From assembly GCF_001467695.1 (NCBI RefSeq), contig NZ_LNYE01000029.1, positions 245,966 through 309,965 on the forward strand: 64,000 bases of DNA, in the 5' to 3' direction. This document shows, one piece after another, positions 27,493 to 38,504 of the stretch (its first letter is position 1; each line of letters starts with the position of its first letter). This stretch comes from Legionella gratiana. Its GTDB lineage: Bacteria; Pseudomonadota; Gammaproteobacteria; Legionellales; Legionellaceae. Both the position numbers and the translations under genes were made by a program. The notes beneath the pieces were generated by a model, which did not search any database, was not told the DNA's origin, and worked only from the letters and a program-made list of their open reading frames with translations.

Positions 27493-28152
27493 TTATTCTT
27501 CACCTTTTTCAGAGTCAACAGTAGGTACAGCTGATGCTGGAACTTCTGTTGTTTCTTCTTCTGATGCTGCACTTACTTTAGGCATATGAATACTTACAAC
27601 AGGTGCATCATGACTGCCATCAGTAACATCAACAGTAAGTTGTACTCCTTTAGGTAATTTTAAGTGAGATAAATGAACTATATCATCCACTTCAACTTCA
27701 GACATATCTACACTAATAAATTCAGGCAAATCTTTTGCTTGGCAGCGGACTTCTACTTGAGTCATGGTGTGGTTGATCATACCACCTGCTTTAATGCCTG
27801 GAGCTTTTTCTTCATTAATAAAATGAATAGGTACTAATTTAACCAGAACATCAGTTTTAGAAACACGCTGTAAATCCATATGCATGACAACAGGCTTATA
27901 AGGATGACGTTGTAATGCTTTTAAAATAACATGTTCTACTTTACCATCAACGGTAATATCGAAAACACTTGAGTAAATACTTTCAGTTTCCAACGCTTTG
28001 ATTACTTTGTTGTGTTGAAAATGAATGGAAAGGGGGTGTTTCTCTCCACCGTAGATTACGGCAGGTACTTTATTTTCAAGACGACGTAGGCGGCGGCTCG
28101 CACCTTTCCCCATATCCGTTCTTGTTTGAGCTTCTAAAAGAATGTTTGACAT
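27493..28152 (-). CDS. rplY: 50S ribosomal protein L25 (Ctc/TL5 long form)
   Basis: L25 binds 5S rRNA. The 219-aa protein is the long form: an N-terminal 5S-binding domain (MGKGASRRLRRLENKVPAVIYGG, HFQHNKV) and a C-terminal beta TL5 domain (about 95-190), ending in a disordered acidic tail (EEETTEVPAS). It is divergent from rplU across a 190-base shared promoter region. Confidence 0.95.
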   Translation of the reverse strand: MSNILLEAQTRTDMGKGASRRLRRLENKVPAVIYGGEKHPLSIHFQHNKVIKALETESIYSSVFDITVDGKVEHVILKALQRHPYKPVVMHMDLQRVSKTDVLVKLVPIHFINEEKAPGIKAGGMINHTMTQVEVRCQAKDLPEFISVDMSEVEVDDIVHLSHLKLPKGVQLTVDVTDGSHDAPVVSIHMPKVSAASEEETTEVPASAVPTVDSEKGEE

Positions 28153-28344
28153 TATATACTCCCAAAATTGATATGAATCCTTTGAAATTTAACCCGCGAC
28201 CAGATTAAATACCGGATAAAAATCCGGAAAGGGTGGCGAAGTATACAATATTTTAAAATGAACTTGAAGTCATAGTCATAATTTCATAGAATATGCGACT
28301 TTATTGAATTTTTGATAGCCAATCAGGCGAGTTGGAGAAAAGTT

Positions 28345-28656
28345 ATGTATGCAGTAATCAAAACTGGCGGTAAGCAATACACCGTGAAGGAAGGTGATGT
28401 ATTAAAAATTGAATTACTGCCTGAAGATGTTGGCAATGAAATACAATTTAAAGAAGTATTAATGTTGGCTGATGGTGATAAAATCGTGTGTGGTTCTCCA
28501 TTGGTTGATAAAGCTACAGTGAAAGCTGAAGTACTGGATCATGGTCGTCACAAAAAAGTTAAAATTATTAAGTTTCGTCGTCGTAAGCACCACAAGAAAC
28601 AAATGGGGCACAGACAATATTATTCGCAAGTTAAAATTACTGCGATAAGTAAGTAA
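28345..28656 (+). CDS. rplU: 50S ribosomal protein L21
   Basis: The 103-aa protein begins MYAVIKTGGKQYTVKEGD and has the L21 signature KIIKFRRRKHHKKQMGHRQYYSQVKITAI near the C-terminus. The ATG at 28345 with a GGAG site is the correct start; a longer in-frame extension upstream has no family match. It is followed 12 bases later by rpmA. Confidence 0.97.
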   Translation: MYAVIKTGGKQYTVKEGDVLKIELLPEDVGNEIQFKEVLMLADGDKIVCGSPLVDKATVKAEVLDHGRHKKVKIIKFRRRKHHKKQMGHRQYYSQVKITAISK

Positions 28657-28668
28657 GAGAGGATAGCA

Positions 28669-28947
28669 ATGGCTCATAAGAAAGCAGGTGGTAGTACCCG
28701 TAACGGCCGCGATTCGAATCCCAAGTATCTTGGTGTGAAGCGTTTTGGTGGTCAATTTGTTAATGCAGGTGAAATTATTGTAAGACAACGTGGCACACGT
28801 TTCCATCCAGGTCCTGGTGTTGGTTGTGGTCGTGATCATACTTTGTTTGCTTTGGTTGAAGGTTTAGTACAATTTGTTGTTAAAGGAAGCAAAAACCGTA
28901 AGTATGTAACTATTGTTGCAGAACAAAGAGAAGAAACTGCAAATTAA
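28669..28947 (+). CDS. rpmA: 50S ribosomal protein L27
   Basis: Begins [28 protein letters not shown], the L27 N-terminus that reaches the peptidyl transferase centre. At 92 aa it is slightly longer than the usual 84-90. An AGAGGA site precedes it. It forms an operon with rplU, and a terminator follows before obgE. Confidence 0.97.
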   Translation: MAHKKAGGSTRNGRDSNPKYLGVKRFGGQFVNAGEIIVRQRGTRFHPGPGVGCGRDHTLFALVEGLVQFVVKGSKNRKYVTIVAEQREETAN

Positions 28948-29056
28948 TCTGAGTCATTCGTAGCGCTTTGCTGCAATATTCTCAGGTTTAAAAGCAAGAA
29001 ATTTCCCCTTTTTGCTGTGTTAGGGTGTGCATTATTTCCTAATGCAGTATCGTTAG

Positions 29057-29076
29057 CCCCGGCAACGGGGTTTTTT
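29057..29076 (+). terminator. Rho-independent terminator between rpmA and obgE
   Basis: CCCCG-GCAA-CGGGG followed by TTTTTT. It stands 110 bases after rpmA and only 17 bases before the obgE ATG, so obgE must rely on read-through, which makes this an attenuator in effect. Confidence 0.85.
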
Positions 29077-29083
29077 ATTTTGA

Positions 29084-30118
<1,035 letters not shown>

Positions 30119-30289
30119 CCATTACAGTAGATCATTTTTTACATATTGAGTAAAGCATTACCGCAGTACCCCTTAATTATACCAAACTTCATCTACAATC
30201 AGTTGATGTAAAAAAATTTCCTCATATTATCGAAAACTTAGTGTTGATTTCAGCGTGCATGGCTTGGAGAAGGGTTTACAGTGTCATTT

Positions 30290-30317
30290 TTTGTGTCTAT
30301 GATATTTGTAACACAAA
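30290..30317 (+). promoter_or_regulatory. Inverted repeat upstream of umuD
   Basis: TTTGTGT (30290-30296) and ACACAAA (30311-30317) are perfect 7-bp arms with a 14-base spacer, ending 15 bases before the umuD ATG. The layout resembles a dimer operator. It is not the E. coli LexA box (CTG-N10-CAG). Confidence 0.5.
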
Positions 30318-30332
30318 TCAAAAGAGGTTATC

Positions 30333-30839
30333 ATGTCTCCAAGAGGCGGAAAAAGAGAAGGAGCTGGGCGTCCTAGAGGCGTGCCTACCAAAATCATTCG
30401 TGTACCGGTATCTCAGCTAGCCGATCTTGAGCGATTAAAGAATCAATCCGACTATCAATTGCCTCTATTCTCCAGTAAGGTGCAAGCGGGATTTCCATCA
30501 CCTGCCGATGACTACATAGAAGGATATCTGGATTTAAATACTAAGTTTATTAAACATCCTTCCTCCACATTCGTTGTGCAAGCGATAGGAGACTCCATGG
30601 TGGATGTGGGCATTTTTTCGGGCGATTGGCTTTTAGTCGATAGAAGTATCGAGCCTTTGGATGGCCGTATTGTGATTGCGGCAATTAACGGTGAATTAAC
30701 GGTAAAACGTCTATCTAAAAAGGAAGGCAAGGTACAGCTACTTCCTGCTAATCCTCAATTTAAACCCATTGACATTGTGGAAGATAGTGACATGGTGATT
30801 TGGGGAGTAGTCACTTTAGTTCTTCATGAGCTACCTTAA
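30333..30839 (+). CDS. umuD: UmuD-like translesion mutagenesis protein with extended N-terminus
   Basis: An S24 peptidase of the LexA/UmuD type. Self-cleavage is expected at A52-G53 (VQAGFPSP), with the S88 (GDSM) and K125 (LTVKRL) dyad. The spacings from cleavage site to Ser (35) and Ser to Lys (37) equal those of E. coli UmuD. The 168-aa protein carries about 29 extra N-terminal residues with a basic GAGRPRG block (10-16). Cleaved UmuD' joins UmuC to form DNA polymerase V. Overlaps umuC by 14 bases. Confidence 0.9.
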   Translation: MSPRGGKREGAGRPRGVPTKIIRVPVSQLADLERLKNQSDYQLPLFSSKVQAGFPSPADDYIEGYLDLNTKFIKHPSSTFVVQAIGDSMVDVGIFSGDWLLVDRSIEPLDGRIVIAAINGELTVKRLSKKEGKVQLLPANPQFKPIDIVEDSDMVIWGVVTLVLHELP

Positions 30840-32100
30840 CATGTTTGCTTTAGTGGATTGTAATAATTTTTATGCGAGCTGCGAGCGTTTGTTTCGCCCT
30901 GATTTAAAAAATGTTCCGATTGTGGTGTTATCCAATAATGATGGATGTTGTATAGCGCGCTCTAGTGAGGCTAAAGCATTAGGTATTGCGATGGGAGAGC
31001 CTTATTTTAAAATTAAAGGCTTGTGCGAGCAGCATGGAGTGAACGTTTTTTCTTCGAATTATACATTATACGGCAATATCAGCCAGCGAGTGATGTGTAC
31101 CATTGAGGAAATCTGGCCACATATAGAAATTTACTCCATTGATGAGGCCTTTCTTGATTTAAGAAGCTTATCTTCTTCGCCCGATATTTTTTGTCAAGAA
31201 TTGCAAAAGAAAATTCTAAAGCATACAGGAATACCGACCTCCATAGGTATTGGCGTCACTAAAACACTAGCTAAGATAGCGAATTATTTGTGTAAAAAAA
31301 TTTATAACACTCCAGTATTTAATATCACTTCTCATCGTGAGCAGTTACTAAAGCAAATTGCTGTCGGAGATGTGTGGGGAGTAGGGCGACAATGGGAAAA
31401 GAAATTAATCTCTCATGGAATTGATACAGCTTATGATTTAGCAACTACAAATGCTCATCTCCTGAAGAATAATTTTAATGTGGTATTGATGCGAACTGCA
31501 ATGGAGCTCCAAGGAATTGCCTGTGGGGGCTTAGAGGCGGTAGAGTCCCAACAAGGTATTATGTCATCGAAAAGCTTTGGGCAAATGCAAACGCAACTCT
31601 CTTCAATTGCAGAATCAGTTAGTAGTCATTGTGCACGCGCGGTGGAGAAGATGCGTCGCCAACAGTTAGTGGCGCAGCGAATAAGAGTTTTTGTACATAC
31701 GAATCGATTTCGGGACGATTTGGCACAACACTTTCAATCCGTAGAGTTTTGCTTCATTAATCCAACGGATGATTTGCGTTTAATTACCAAAAGTGCAAAA
31801 CGATGTCTGCATCGTATTTTTAAAACGGGATATTATTATAAAAAAGTGGGTGTGTGTCTTAATGATTTAACTCCTAAGCATCAACGGCAATTGGATATGT
31901 TTCATCAGCTGAGTGACGAGCAGCTACACGATACGGAACAATTGATGAATGTCTTCGACCAAATTAATCAAAAATATGGAAGAAGCACGATTCGTCTTGC
32001 AGCAGAAGGCTATTCCAAACCTTGGGCGATGCGCGCAGACCTTAAATCTCCGGCTTATACAACTCGGTGGAGTGATGTTCCACGAGTACGTTTGTATTAA
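30826..32100 (+). CDS. umuC: DNA polymerase V catalytic subunit UmuC
   Basis: Y-family error-prone polymerase, 424 aa. Catalytic acidic residues lie in FALVDCNNFYASCERLF and IEIYSIDEAFLDL; the ARSSEAKALGI and IPTSIGIGVTKTLAKIAN motifs follow. The C-terminal DUF4113-type end (LRLAAEGYSKPWAMRADLKSPAYTTRWSDVPRV) is typical of UmuC. Translation is coupled to umuD by overlap. A second Y-family gene, dinB, follows 44 bases later. Confidence 0.95.
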   Translation: MSYLNMFALVDCNNFYASCERLFRPDLKNVPIVVLSNNDGCCIARSSEAKALGIAMGEPYFKIKGLCEQHGVNVFSSNYTLYGNISQRVMCTIEEIWPHIEIYSIDEAFLDLRSLSSSPDIFCQELQKKILKHTGIPTSIGIGVTKTLAKIANYLCKKIYNTPVFNITSHREQLLKQIAVGDVWGVGRQWEKKLISHGIDTAYDLATTNAHLLKNNFNVVLMRTAMELQGIACGGLEAVESQQGIMSSKSFGQMQTQLSSIAESVSSHCARAVEKMRRQQLVAQRIRVFVHTNRFRDDLAQHFQSVEFCFINPTDDLRLITKSAKRCLHRIFKTGYYYKKVGVCLNDLTPKHQRQLDMFHQLSDEQLHDTEQLMNVFDQINQKYGRSTIRLAAEGYSKPWAMRADLKSPAYTTRWSDVPRVRLY

Positions 32101-32144
32101 CTTCATCGTCATGCTTTAAGTGTGAATAAATTAAAAGATATGCT

Positions 32145-33227
32145 ATGGAATTTATAAGTCCAATAAGAAAAATTATTCATATTGATATGGACTGTTTTTA
32201 TGCCGCAATAGAAATGCGTGATTTTCCTGATTTGGCAAATAAACCTCTTGCAGTAGGAGGGGATGCAAATCGCCGCGGGGTCATTGCCACTTGTAATTAT
32301 GCAGCTCGCCAATTTGGGGTACGCTCTGCGATGCCAACAGCACAGGCACTTAAATTATGTCGGCAACTCATTTTGCGGCCGGTACGCATGGATGTTTATC
32401 AAAAAGAAAGTCAATACATTCGCGCTTTATTTGCAGAATATACCGATCTTATTGAGCCCTTATCATTGGATGAGGCTTATCTTGATGTCACTCATTCGCT
32501 CCAATGTAAAGGGAGTGCGACTTGGATAGCGCAAGAGTTGCGTGAACGAATTTATCGAACACGAGGACTTACTGCAAGTGCCGGTATTGCTCCAAACAAA
32601 AGTTTGGCAAAAATCGCTAGTGACTGGCATAAACCTAATGGTCAAATGGTAATTAGACCAGAAGAAATTACTGCCTTTATGATTCATTTACCGGTGCGTA
32701 AGTTATTTGGCGTAGGCCCTAAAATGGAAGAAAAGTTAAACGCATTGAATATTAAAACATGTGGTGATTTGCAACATTATTCAGTAGACTATCTATGCGA
32801 TGAATTTGGCGTTATCGGTCAGAGGCTATATGATTTAGCACGAGGAATAGACGAGCGTCCCGTCAATCCTGAGCGTATTCGAAAATCCATTAGTGTTGAA
32901 GAAACTTATTTGAAAGATTTACCTGATGTAGAAGCATGTTTTACTGCTTTGCCAAAATTAATCATCCGTCTTGAAGCACGACTTCATCGGGTTGGAGAAA
33001 TTTCAGGAATACATAATCTTTTTGTGAAATTAAAATTTAATGATTTTCAGCAAACCACTGTTGAGCGCATACATGATCGAATCGACTTAAATATTTTATA
33101 TCAACTCATACAAGAAGGTTATTCCAGAAAGTGTAAGCCGGTAAGATTATTAGGTATAGGAGTTAAATTAAAGCCAGAGCAAATGCATGAAAGCATCCAA
33201 TTGCCTTTGTTTTTGCAACAGCTATAA
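32145..33227 (+). CDS. dinB: DNA polymerase IV
   Basis: The 360-aa Y-family polymerase starts IIHIDMDCFYAAIEMRDFPDLANKPLAVGG and has the second catalytic site EPLSLDEAYLDVT, the GIAPNKSLAKIASDWHKPNGQ loop, and the little-finger domain after about 240. The last residues, LPLFLQQL, form a beta-clamp binding motif. It may be cotranscribed with umuDC, which would put two error-prone polymerases under one control. Confidence 0.96.
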   Translation: MEFISPIRKIIHIDMDCFYAAIEMRDFPDLANKPLAVGGDANRRGVIATCNYAARQFGVRSAMPTAQALKLCRQLILRPVRMDVYQKESQYIRALFAEYTDLIEPLSLDEAYLDVTHSLQCKGSATWIAQELRERIYRTRGLTASAGIAPNKSLAKIASDWHKPNGQMVIRPEEITAFMIHLPVRKLFGVGPKMEEKLNALNIKTCGDLQHYSVDYLCDEFGVIGQRLYDLARGIDERPVNPERIRKSISVEETYLKDLPDVEACFTALPKLIIRLEARLHRVGEISGIHNLFVKLKFNDFQQTTVERIHDRIDLNILYQLIQEGYSRKCKPVRLLGIGVKLKPEQMHESIQLPLFLQQL

Positions 33228-33558
33228 ATTGAAAAAATCAACTGATTTTTCTAGAGTTTGTTGACACACCTAGGATAATAAATCCATAAGAAATCTCTTT
33301 TCTATATGTGAAAAGCAATGAGAAGGCCTTAAGTAAGTAAATAGTGCAATTAAAGCAAACACTGTTTTTGTTTTAAAACTAGTTGGTAACGTATATAGAC
33401 TCATCCGTTGCCTACTTCAAATGATATATTTTGGGTTCTTCTTCGATTGGTTCCTTTAGTATTTTTTGAGCTTGTTTATATTTTGCAGTTTTCAAATGAT
33501 GATGTCAGAGAATGTAGTTTTAGCGTGAATACGGTTAGCAACCATAGCCAAATAGCAT
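33228..33558. other. Non-coding gap after dinB
   Basis: About 330 AT-rich bases without a convincing gene, repeat or strong hairpin. Confidence 0.4.
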
Positions 33559-33771
33559 TTGAAGAACCAATTAAACACTAAGTCTAGACCTAATGATGAA
33601 ATTTTAATTGATGGGGAATTAATTTACAGTTACAGTCCTACCAAAGATATTATTTTTGCCAATGCATACGATAGCTTGCAAGAGAATTTAAAAAAAGCAT
33701 TTATTGCAGACATGGTGGAACCTCAAGAGGGGAATGGCTCATTAATTTCAAGATGGGAAGAAGTGATTTAA
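33559..33771 (+). CDS. Possible small protein (70 aa)
   Basis: An open frame from a TTG with no clear ribosome-binding site. The product (NDEILIDGELIYSYSPTKDIIFANAYDSLQENLKKAFIADMVEP) has a protein-like composition and an acidic end, but no family I recognise. It may be a real small gene with a later start or a remnant of a larger one. Confidence 0.35.
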   Translation: MKNQLNTKSRPNDEILIDGELIYSYSPTKDIIFANAYDSLQENLKKAFIADMVEPQEGNGSLISRWEEVI

Positions 33772-33983
33772 GATGCAATGATCAAATGCTCTATAATGAG
33801 AATGAGATGAGCTACAACTTGATTTTGTGCATCCAAGTTTTTAGAAAAAAAGAGAGAGGGTTATTTTAAACGACGATTAAATCGTGGATTACTTAATAAC
33901 AAAAAAGATGATTTTTTTTATAATAAACACTACCCTTATTGGACATCGTTTTTAAGATTTATTGTGTAAGTGAAGGAGAAATT

Positions 33984-34802
33984 ATGGAGTTTTCAAGCCG
34001 TTATGTAGCGCATATTCCCGACGCTCACGGGTTTGTCAATTATTCTGCGGAAGAAAGCAGAATTTGGAAAACTTTATTTGAACGGCAAGTAAAATTATTA
34101 CCTGGAAGAGCTTGTGATGAATTTATAAGCGGATTAAAAACCTTAGGTATTACTTCTGCAGCCATACCGCAGATCCCAGATTTAAATCGACAACTTAAAG
34201 CAGCGACTGGTTGGCAAGTATCAGCTGTTGCTGCCTTAATTTCCGCCCGTGAGTTTTTTGAGTTGTTAGCCAAAAAATATTTTCCAGTAGCTACTTTTAT
34301 ACGTAGTGAAGAAGAATTGGATTATGTAAAAGAACCTGATATTTTTCATGAAGTTTTTGGCCATTGCCCTATGTTGACAGATAAAGTCTATGCTGAATTT
34401 GTTTATGATTATGCTCGTAAAGTATTAACTTTTCCTGAATCTGATTGGGCTTTATTACAACGTATGTTTTGGTTCACAGTTGAATTTGGTTTAATTAAAA
34501 CTTCAAAAGGATTAAGAGTTTATGGTGGTGGAATACTTTCATCGATTAGTGAAATCGTTTACAGTGTAGAAAGTGATATTCCACTGAGAGTAATTTTTGA
34601 ACCAATACCAGCATTTCGTATGCCTTACCGTATCGATATGCTACAACCGGTTTATTTTGTGATTAACGATTATCAAACTTTGTACGATTTTGTTTTGTCT
34701 AATATAAGTGAACTTTTAGCACGAACTCGAGAATTAGGTGAATTTCCGCCGTTTTTTACAGTGGATCCGGATAACCCTAATATTCATATTCGAGCGTGTT
34801 AG
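33984..34802 (+). CDS. phhA: Phenylalanine-4-hydroxylase
   Basis: PhhA converts phenylalanine to tyrosine using tetrahydrobiopterin, oxygen and iron. In Legionella it feeds the pyomelanin pathway. The iron ligands are H122 and H127 in HEVFGHCP and E167 in FTVEFGLIK. The GGAG site upstream of the ATG at 33984 decides the start; a longer TTG-initiated frame adds an unrelated 15 residues. Length 272 aa, normal for the bacterial enzyme. Monocistronic. Confidence 0.95.
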   Translation: MEFSSRYVAHIPDAHGFVNYSAEESRIWKTLFERQVKLLPGRACDEFISGLKTLGITSAAIPQIPDLNRQLKAATGWQVSAVAALISAREFFELLAKKYFPVATFIRSEEELDYVKEPDIFHEVFGHCPMLTDKVYAEFVYDYARKVLTFPESDWALLQRMFWFTVEFGLIKTSKGLRVYGGGILSSISEIVYSVESDIPLRVIFEPIPAFRMPYRIDMLQPVYFVINDYQTLYDFVLSNISELLARTRELGEFPPFFTVDPDNPNIHIRAC

Positions 34803-34909
34803 TCTACTTAGTACGATCGCGCAAAGTATGTATTGTAATAGGTACAGCCAGTCGTGTTAACATCGAGCAACCTAGTTTGTTCATTGGCTGTTAAGTCAAG
34901 GAGCATTAT

Positions 34910-35569
34910 TTGATTAAAGTACTAATTGTTGATGACCATGCATTGGTTCGAATGGGTATTCGACGATTGCTCGAAGATATGTCGGATGTAAATGTAGTTG
35001 CTGATGCAGAAAGTGGTGAACAAGCGTTAGCATTAGTAAAGCAATATTCTCCTGACGTAGTTCTTTTGGATATGAAAATGCCTGGGATTGATGGCTGGGA
35101 AGTAACGCGCCGTCTTAAAAAATCAAATCCGCATGTTAAAGTCATCGCAGTAACTGCAATGTGTTCTGATGTGTTGCCCACACGTGTTTTGCAATTGGGA
35201 GCAATGGGGTATTTGACTAAAGAGTCTGGTGCCGAAGAGATGGCTGCTGCAATACGTAAAGTAGCAAAAGGGGAAAAATACCTTAGTGCCGAAATTGCTC
35301 AGAAAGTGGCAATCAATAGCTTGGAGGAAGCGCAGGGCTCTCCCTTTAATGTATTATCAGAACGAGAAATGCAAGTGATGTTGATGATTACGAGCGGTAT
35401 GAATGTTCAGGAAATTAGCGATAGGCTTTTCTTGAGTACCAAAACAATTAATGGTTACCGTTATCGTACCTTTGAGAAATTAGGTATAAAAAATGATGTG
35501 GAGCTTACTTACTTAGCTTTGAAACATGGAATCATTGAAAATCCTACTGATTTGGCGTCAGAAGAATAG
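34910..35569 (+). CDS. letA: Response regulator LetA (GacA/UvrY family)
   Basis: The receiver domain has DDH, the phosphoacceptor D54 in VVLLDMKMPGIDG and K104 region in LTKES. The C-terminal LuxR-type HTH reads LSEREMQVMLMITSGMNVQEISDRLFLSTKTINGYRYRTFEKLGI. LetA, phosphorylated by LetS, drives the switch to the transmissive, virulent phase via the small RNAs RsmY and RsmZ, which relieve CsrA repression. It starts at TTG behind an AAGGAG site. Adjacency to uvrC is the conserved gacA/uvrY-uvrC arrangement. Confidence 0.94.
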   Translation: MIKVLIVDDHALVRMGIRRLLEDMSDVNVVADAESGEQALALVKQYSPDVVLLDMKMPGIDGWEVTRRLKKSNPHVKVIAVTAMCSDVLPTRVLQLGAMGYLTKESGAEEMAAAIRKVAKGEKYLSAEIAQKVAINSLEEAQGSPFNVLSEREMQVMLMITSGMNVQEISDRLFLSTKTINGYRYRTFEKLGIKNDVELTYLALKHGIIENPTDLASEE

Positions 35570-35697
35570 ACTTCTTTCTATACTCTAAGTTTACTAAAGT
35601 AAATCTCTAATTTTTGATGTCAAAAAGATGGATTTTCTTTTTTTGTTGTCCAAGTCATAACCACGTACTCCACAAGAATTACTGCTATTATTATCAT

Positions 35698-37560
35698 ATG
35701 AATACTTCTACAGAATTGGCGTTATTTCTCTCTAAGCTTCCTAACGAACCCGGTATTTATCGTATGCTGGACAAAGAAGGTAATGTTCTTTATGTAGGCA
35801 AAGCAGCTAATTTGAAAAAACGAGTTACGAGTTATTTTAATAAGCAAAATACAGGGATTAAGACACGTTCTTTAGTGAGTCAAATTGTTTCTATTGAAAT
35901 CTCAGTTACTCGTAGCGAAACAGAAGCATTACTTTTAGAAAGCAATCTCATTAAGACGTTAAAGCCCAAATACAATGTCTTATTACGTGATGATAAATCT
36001 TATCCTTATATTCATCTTTCTCATCATCCTGATTTTCCACGTATTGAGAGTTATCGTTCGAAGAAAAAGCCTCTTTCTGGTGATTTTTTTGGTCCTTATC
36101 CCAGTAGTGCAGCAGTAAAAGAAACTATAGTCACTATCCAAAAAGTATTTAAAATTCGTAATTGTCGTGATAGTTATTTTAATGCACGTTCACGGCCTTG
36201 TTTGCAATATCAAATCAAGCGTTGTGCGGCACCTTGTGTTAATTATATTTCTCCAGAGGACTATAAACGATCGGTACAAGACGCGATACGATTTTTACAA
36301 GGTAAGTGCCAATTAATTCTTGATGAGTTAGCAAAACGAATGGACAAAGCAGTTAGCGAGTTGAATTTTGAAGAGGCTGCTCTTTTGCGCGATCAGATTA
36401 AAAGCTTGCGATTAGTACAAGAACAACAAGGGATTTTACAATTACGAGGAGATGCAGATGCCATTGCTATTGAAGTGAGCCCGGGTTTTGCTTGTGTGCA
36501 GTGTGTGACCATTCGTGATGGCCAAATAGTGGCAAGTCATAGTTATTTTCCATCTGTGCCACAAAAAGGATTGGATGAGGAATTCAGTTTGGAAACTCTA
36601 TGGCAACAAATTTTTGGTGCCTTTATTGGATTTTACTACTTAGATGCTCCTGAGAAAATTCCAGCGTTAATCATTACGAATCATGTTGTGGATGATCAAA
36701 CGGCCCTTCAAGAAGCATTATCCCAGCAGCGCGGTAAATTCTGTAAGCTTCAAGTGAACCCACGTGGCGTTAAATCGCGTTGGATGGATTTTGCGTTGAA
36801 TAATTTACGTGTTTCTGTTGCTGAATACGTCACTAAACATTCCACAATGAGATCTCGTTTTCAAGAGTTAGAAGAGTTTTTAGGACTGAAAAAGCCAATT
36901 GAACGTATGGAGTGTTTTGATATAAGTCATACACTTGGAGAGGCAACTGTTGCATCTTGTGTGGTATTTGAACAAGAAGGACCTTGTCCTAGTCAATACA
37001 GGCGCTTTAATATCGAAGGCATTATACCAGGTGATGATTATGCTGCTATGAGTCAGGCAATTACGCGTCGCTTTAAGCGTTTGCTAGAAACTCAATCTTT
37101 GCCTGATGTCCTCATTATTGATGGAGGCAAGGGGCAAGTAGCTGTTGCCCAAAAAATACTTTCATCTTTAAATATTTCATCTGTGATTTTGCTGGGTATT
37201 GCAAAAGGCCCTTCGCGGAAAGCAGGATTAGAAAAGATAATTTTAGTGCATGATGAACTTGAATTGACTTTGCCGAGTGATTCTAAAGCACTGCATTTGT
37301 TACAACATATTCGTGATGAAGCGCATCGTTTTGCAATTACTGCGCATCGCAAGAAAAGACAAAGAAAAAATCTTGATTCAACTCTTGAGGACATAGAAGG
37401 AGTAGGCGCAAAACGCAGGCAAGCTTTACTGCATCGTTTTGGTGGTATCCGTGAACTTGCTAAAGCTTCATTAGAAGAAATTGCTAAGGTCCAAGGTATT
37501 AATGAGCATTTAGCAAAGCGCATTTTTCAATTTTTTCATGGTGAAAATACATTGCTTTAA
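35698..37560 (+). CDS. uvrC: Excinuclease ABC subunit C
   Basis: UvrC makes the two incisions of nucleotide excision repair. Domains: GIY-YIG nuclease ([30 protein letters not shown]), UVR domain near 205-240, RNase H-like nuclease ([23 protein letters not shown]) and C-terminal helix-hairpin-helix pair ([21 protein letters not shown]). The ATG at 35698 gives 620 aa; an in-frame extension upstream has no family match. It follows letA by 128 bases. Confidence 0.97.
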   Translation: MNTSTELALFLSKLPNEPGIYRMLDKEGNVLYVGKAANLKKRVTSYFNKQNTGIKTRSLVSQIVSIEISVTRSETEALLLESNLIKTLKPKYNVLLRDDKSYPYIHLSHHPDFPRIESYRSKKKPLSGDFFGPYPSSAAVKETIVTIQKVFKIRNCRDSYFNARSRPCLQYQIKRCAAPCVNYISPEDYKRSVQDAIRFLQGKCQLILDELAKRMDKAVSELNFEEAALLRDQIKSLRLVQEQQGILQLRGDADAIAIEVSPGFACVQCVTIRDGQIVASHSYFPSVPQKGLDEEFSLETLWQQIFGAFIGFYYLDAPEKIPALIITNHVVDDQTALQEALSQQRGKFCKLQVNPRGVKSRWMDFALNNLRVSVAEYVTKHSTMRSRFQELEEFLGLKKPIERMECFDISHTLGEATVASCVVFEQEGPCPSQYRRFNIEGIIPGDDYAAMSQAITRRFKRLLETQSLPDVLIIDGGKGQVAVAQKILSSLNISSVILLGIAKGPSRKAGLEKIILVHDELELTLPSDSKALHLLQHIRDEAHRFAITAHRKKRQRKNLDSTLEDIEGVGAKRRQALLHRFGGIRELAKASLEEIAKVQGINEHLAKRIFQFFHGENTLL

Positions 37561-37788
37561 AACAATGGTGATAAACGTCGAATATGTTGGTTTTATTTTG
37601 ATCTTTAAGGATGGTTTTCGGTCATTAGTATCGGTCTTAAGTAATGAATGATTAGAATATTATTTATAATCCTAGCAAAATTTCTATTATTCGTACTAAA
37701 CTTAAGTTAGATATGCTCGAATAATAATTATTGATATTTAAGCACAAATCTTGCATGTAAAAAATAAAAAGTAAGGCGAGGGGGGCAT

Positions 37789-38499
37789 ATGTATAAAATA
37801 CTTTCCATTGCATTGATGTTGCTCATGAGTGCTGTAGTAAATGCCGCTAGTTATGGCACAGGATTATGCGGTTACCCGCAATATGACTGCATTAAAGTAG
37901 AGTCGGGACAAAGTTGGGAAACTTTATTTCCAGATCCCACTCAGCGTGACATTGTACAGAGGGTTAATCGTACTTATAATCCTTTATGGACCGGTAAGGT
38001 TATTGCAGTTCCAAAAAATTTAGCTTATCTCACCGTTTTTGATGTCTCTCCTTTTCCACTCAAGATACCCAATGAACATCAAAAGCAAATTATTGTAGAT
38101 CAAGACAAATTAGCTTATGCAGCTTATGACGCTGAAGGAAATTTGCTGAGGTGGGGGCCTATTTCATCTGGAAGAGATAGATGTCCTGATGCGAATCGTT
38201 CTTGTCGTACTTTAACGGGTATTTATCGCGTATTTAGTAAAGAAAATGAAAAGTGTACATCAGATGTGTTCCCAATCGGTAAAGGTGGAGCCAAGATGCC
38301 TTTTTGCATGTTCTTCCATAAAGGCTTTGCATTACATGGATCTGATGATATTCCAGGAGTCAGAGCAAGTCATGGTTGTGTGAGGATGTTTACTGATGAT
38401 GCTAAATGGTTAAATGAACATTTTGTTGAATTATCCAGTGAGCGTAATAAGTTCATGGGCACAACAGTAATTGTTCGTCCAATAAATGACAGTGAGTGA
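37789..38499 (+). CDS. enhA: Enhanced entry protein EnhA, L,D-transpeptidase
   Basis: The 236-aa protein has a signal peptide (about 1-20), a LysM-like segment (CIKVESGQSWETLFP) and a YkuD L,D-transpeptidase domain with H183 (LHGSDD), H195 and catalytic C197 in SHGCVRM. YkuD enzymes form 3-3 crosslinks or attach proteins to peptidoglycan in the periplasm. EnhA, EnhB and EnhC were named for enhanced host-cell entry in L. pneumophila. A GAGGGGG site precedes the ATG; its end overlaps enhB. Confidence 0.93.
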   Translation: MYKILSIALMLLMSAVVNAASYGTGLCGYPQYDCIKVESGQSWETLFPDPTQRDIVQRVNRTYNPLWTGKVIAVPKNLAYLTVFDVSPFPLKIPNEHQKQIIVDQDKLAYAAYDAEGNLLRWGPISSGRDRCPDANRSCRTLTGIYRVFSKENEKCTSDVFPIGKGGAKMPFCMFFHKGFALHGSDDIPGVRASHGCVRMFTDDAKWLNEHFVELSSERNKFMGTTVIVRPINDSE

Positions 38500-38504
38500 G
38501 AAAA

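Noticed and set aside
30290..30317. LexA-type SOS box upstream of umuD
   Set aside because: The dyad does not match CTG-N10-CAG, and L. pneumophila is reported to lack LexA; kept only as an unassigned operator.
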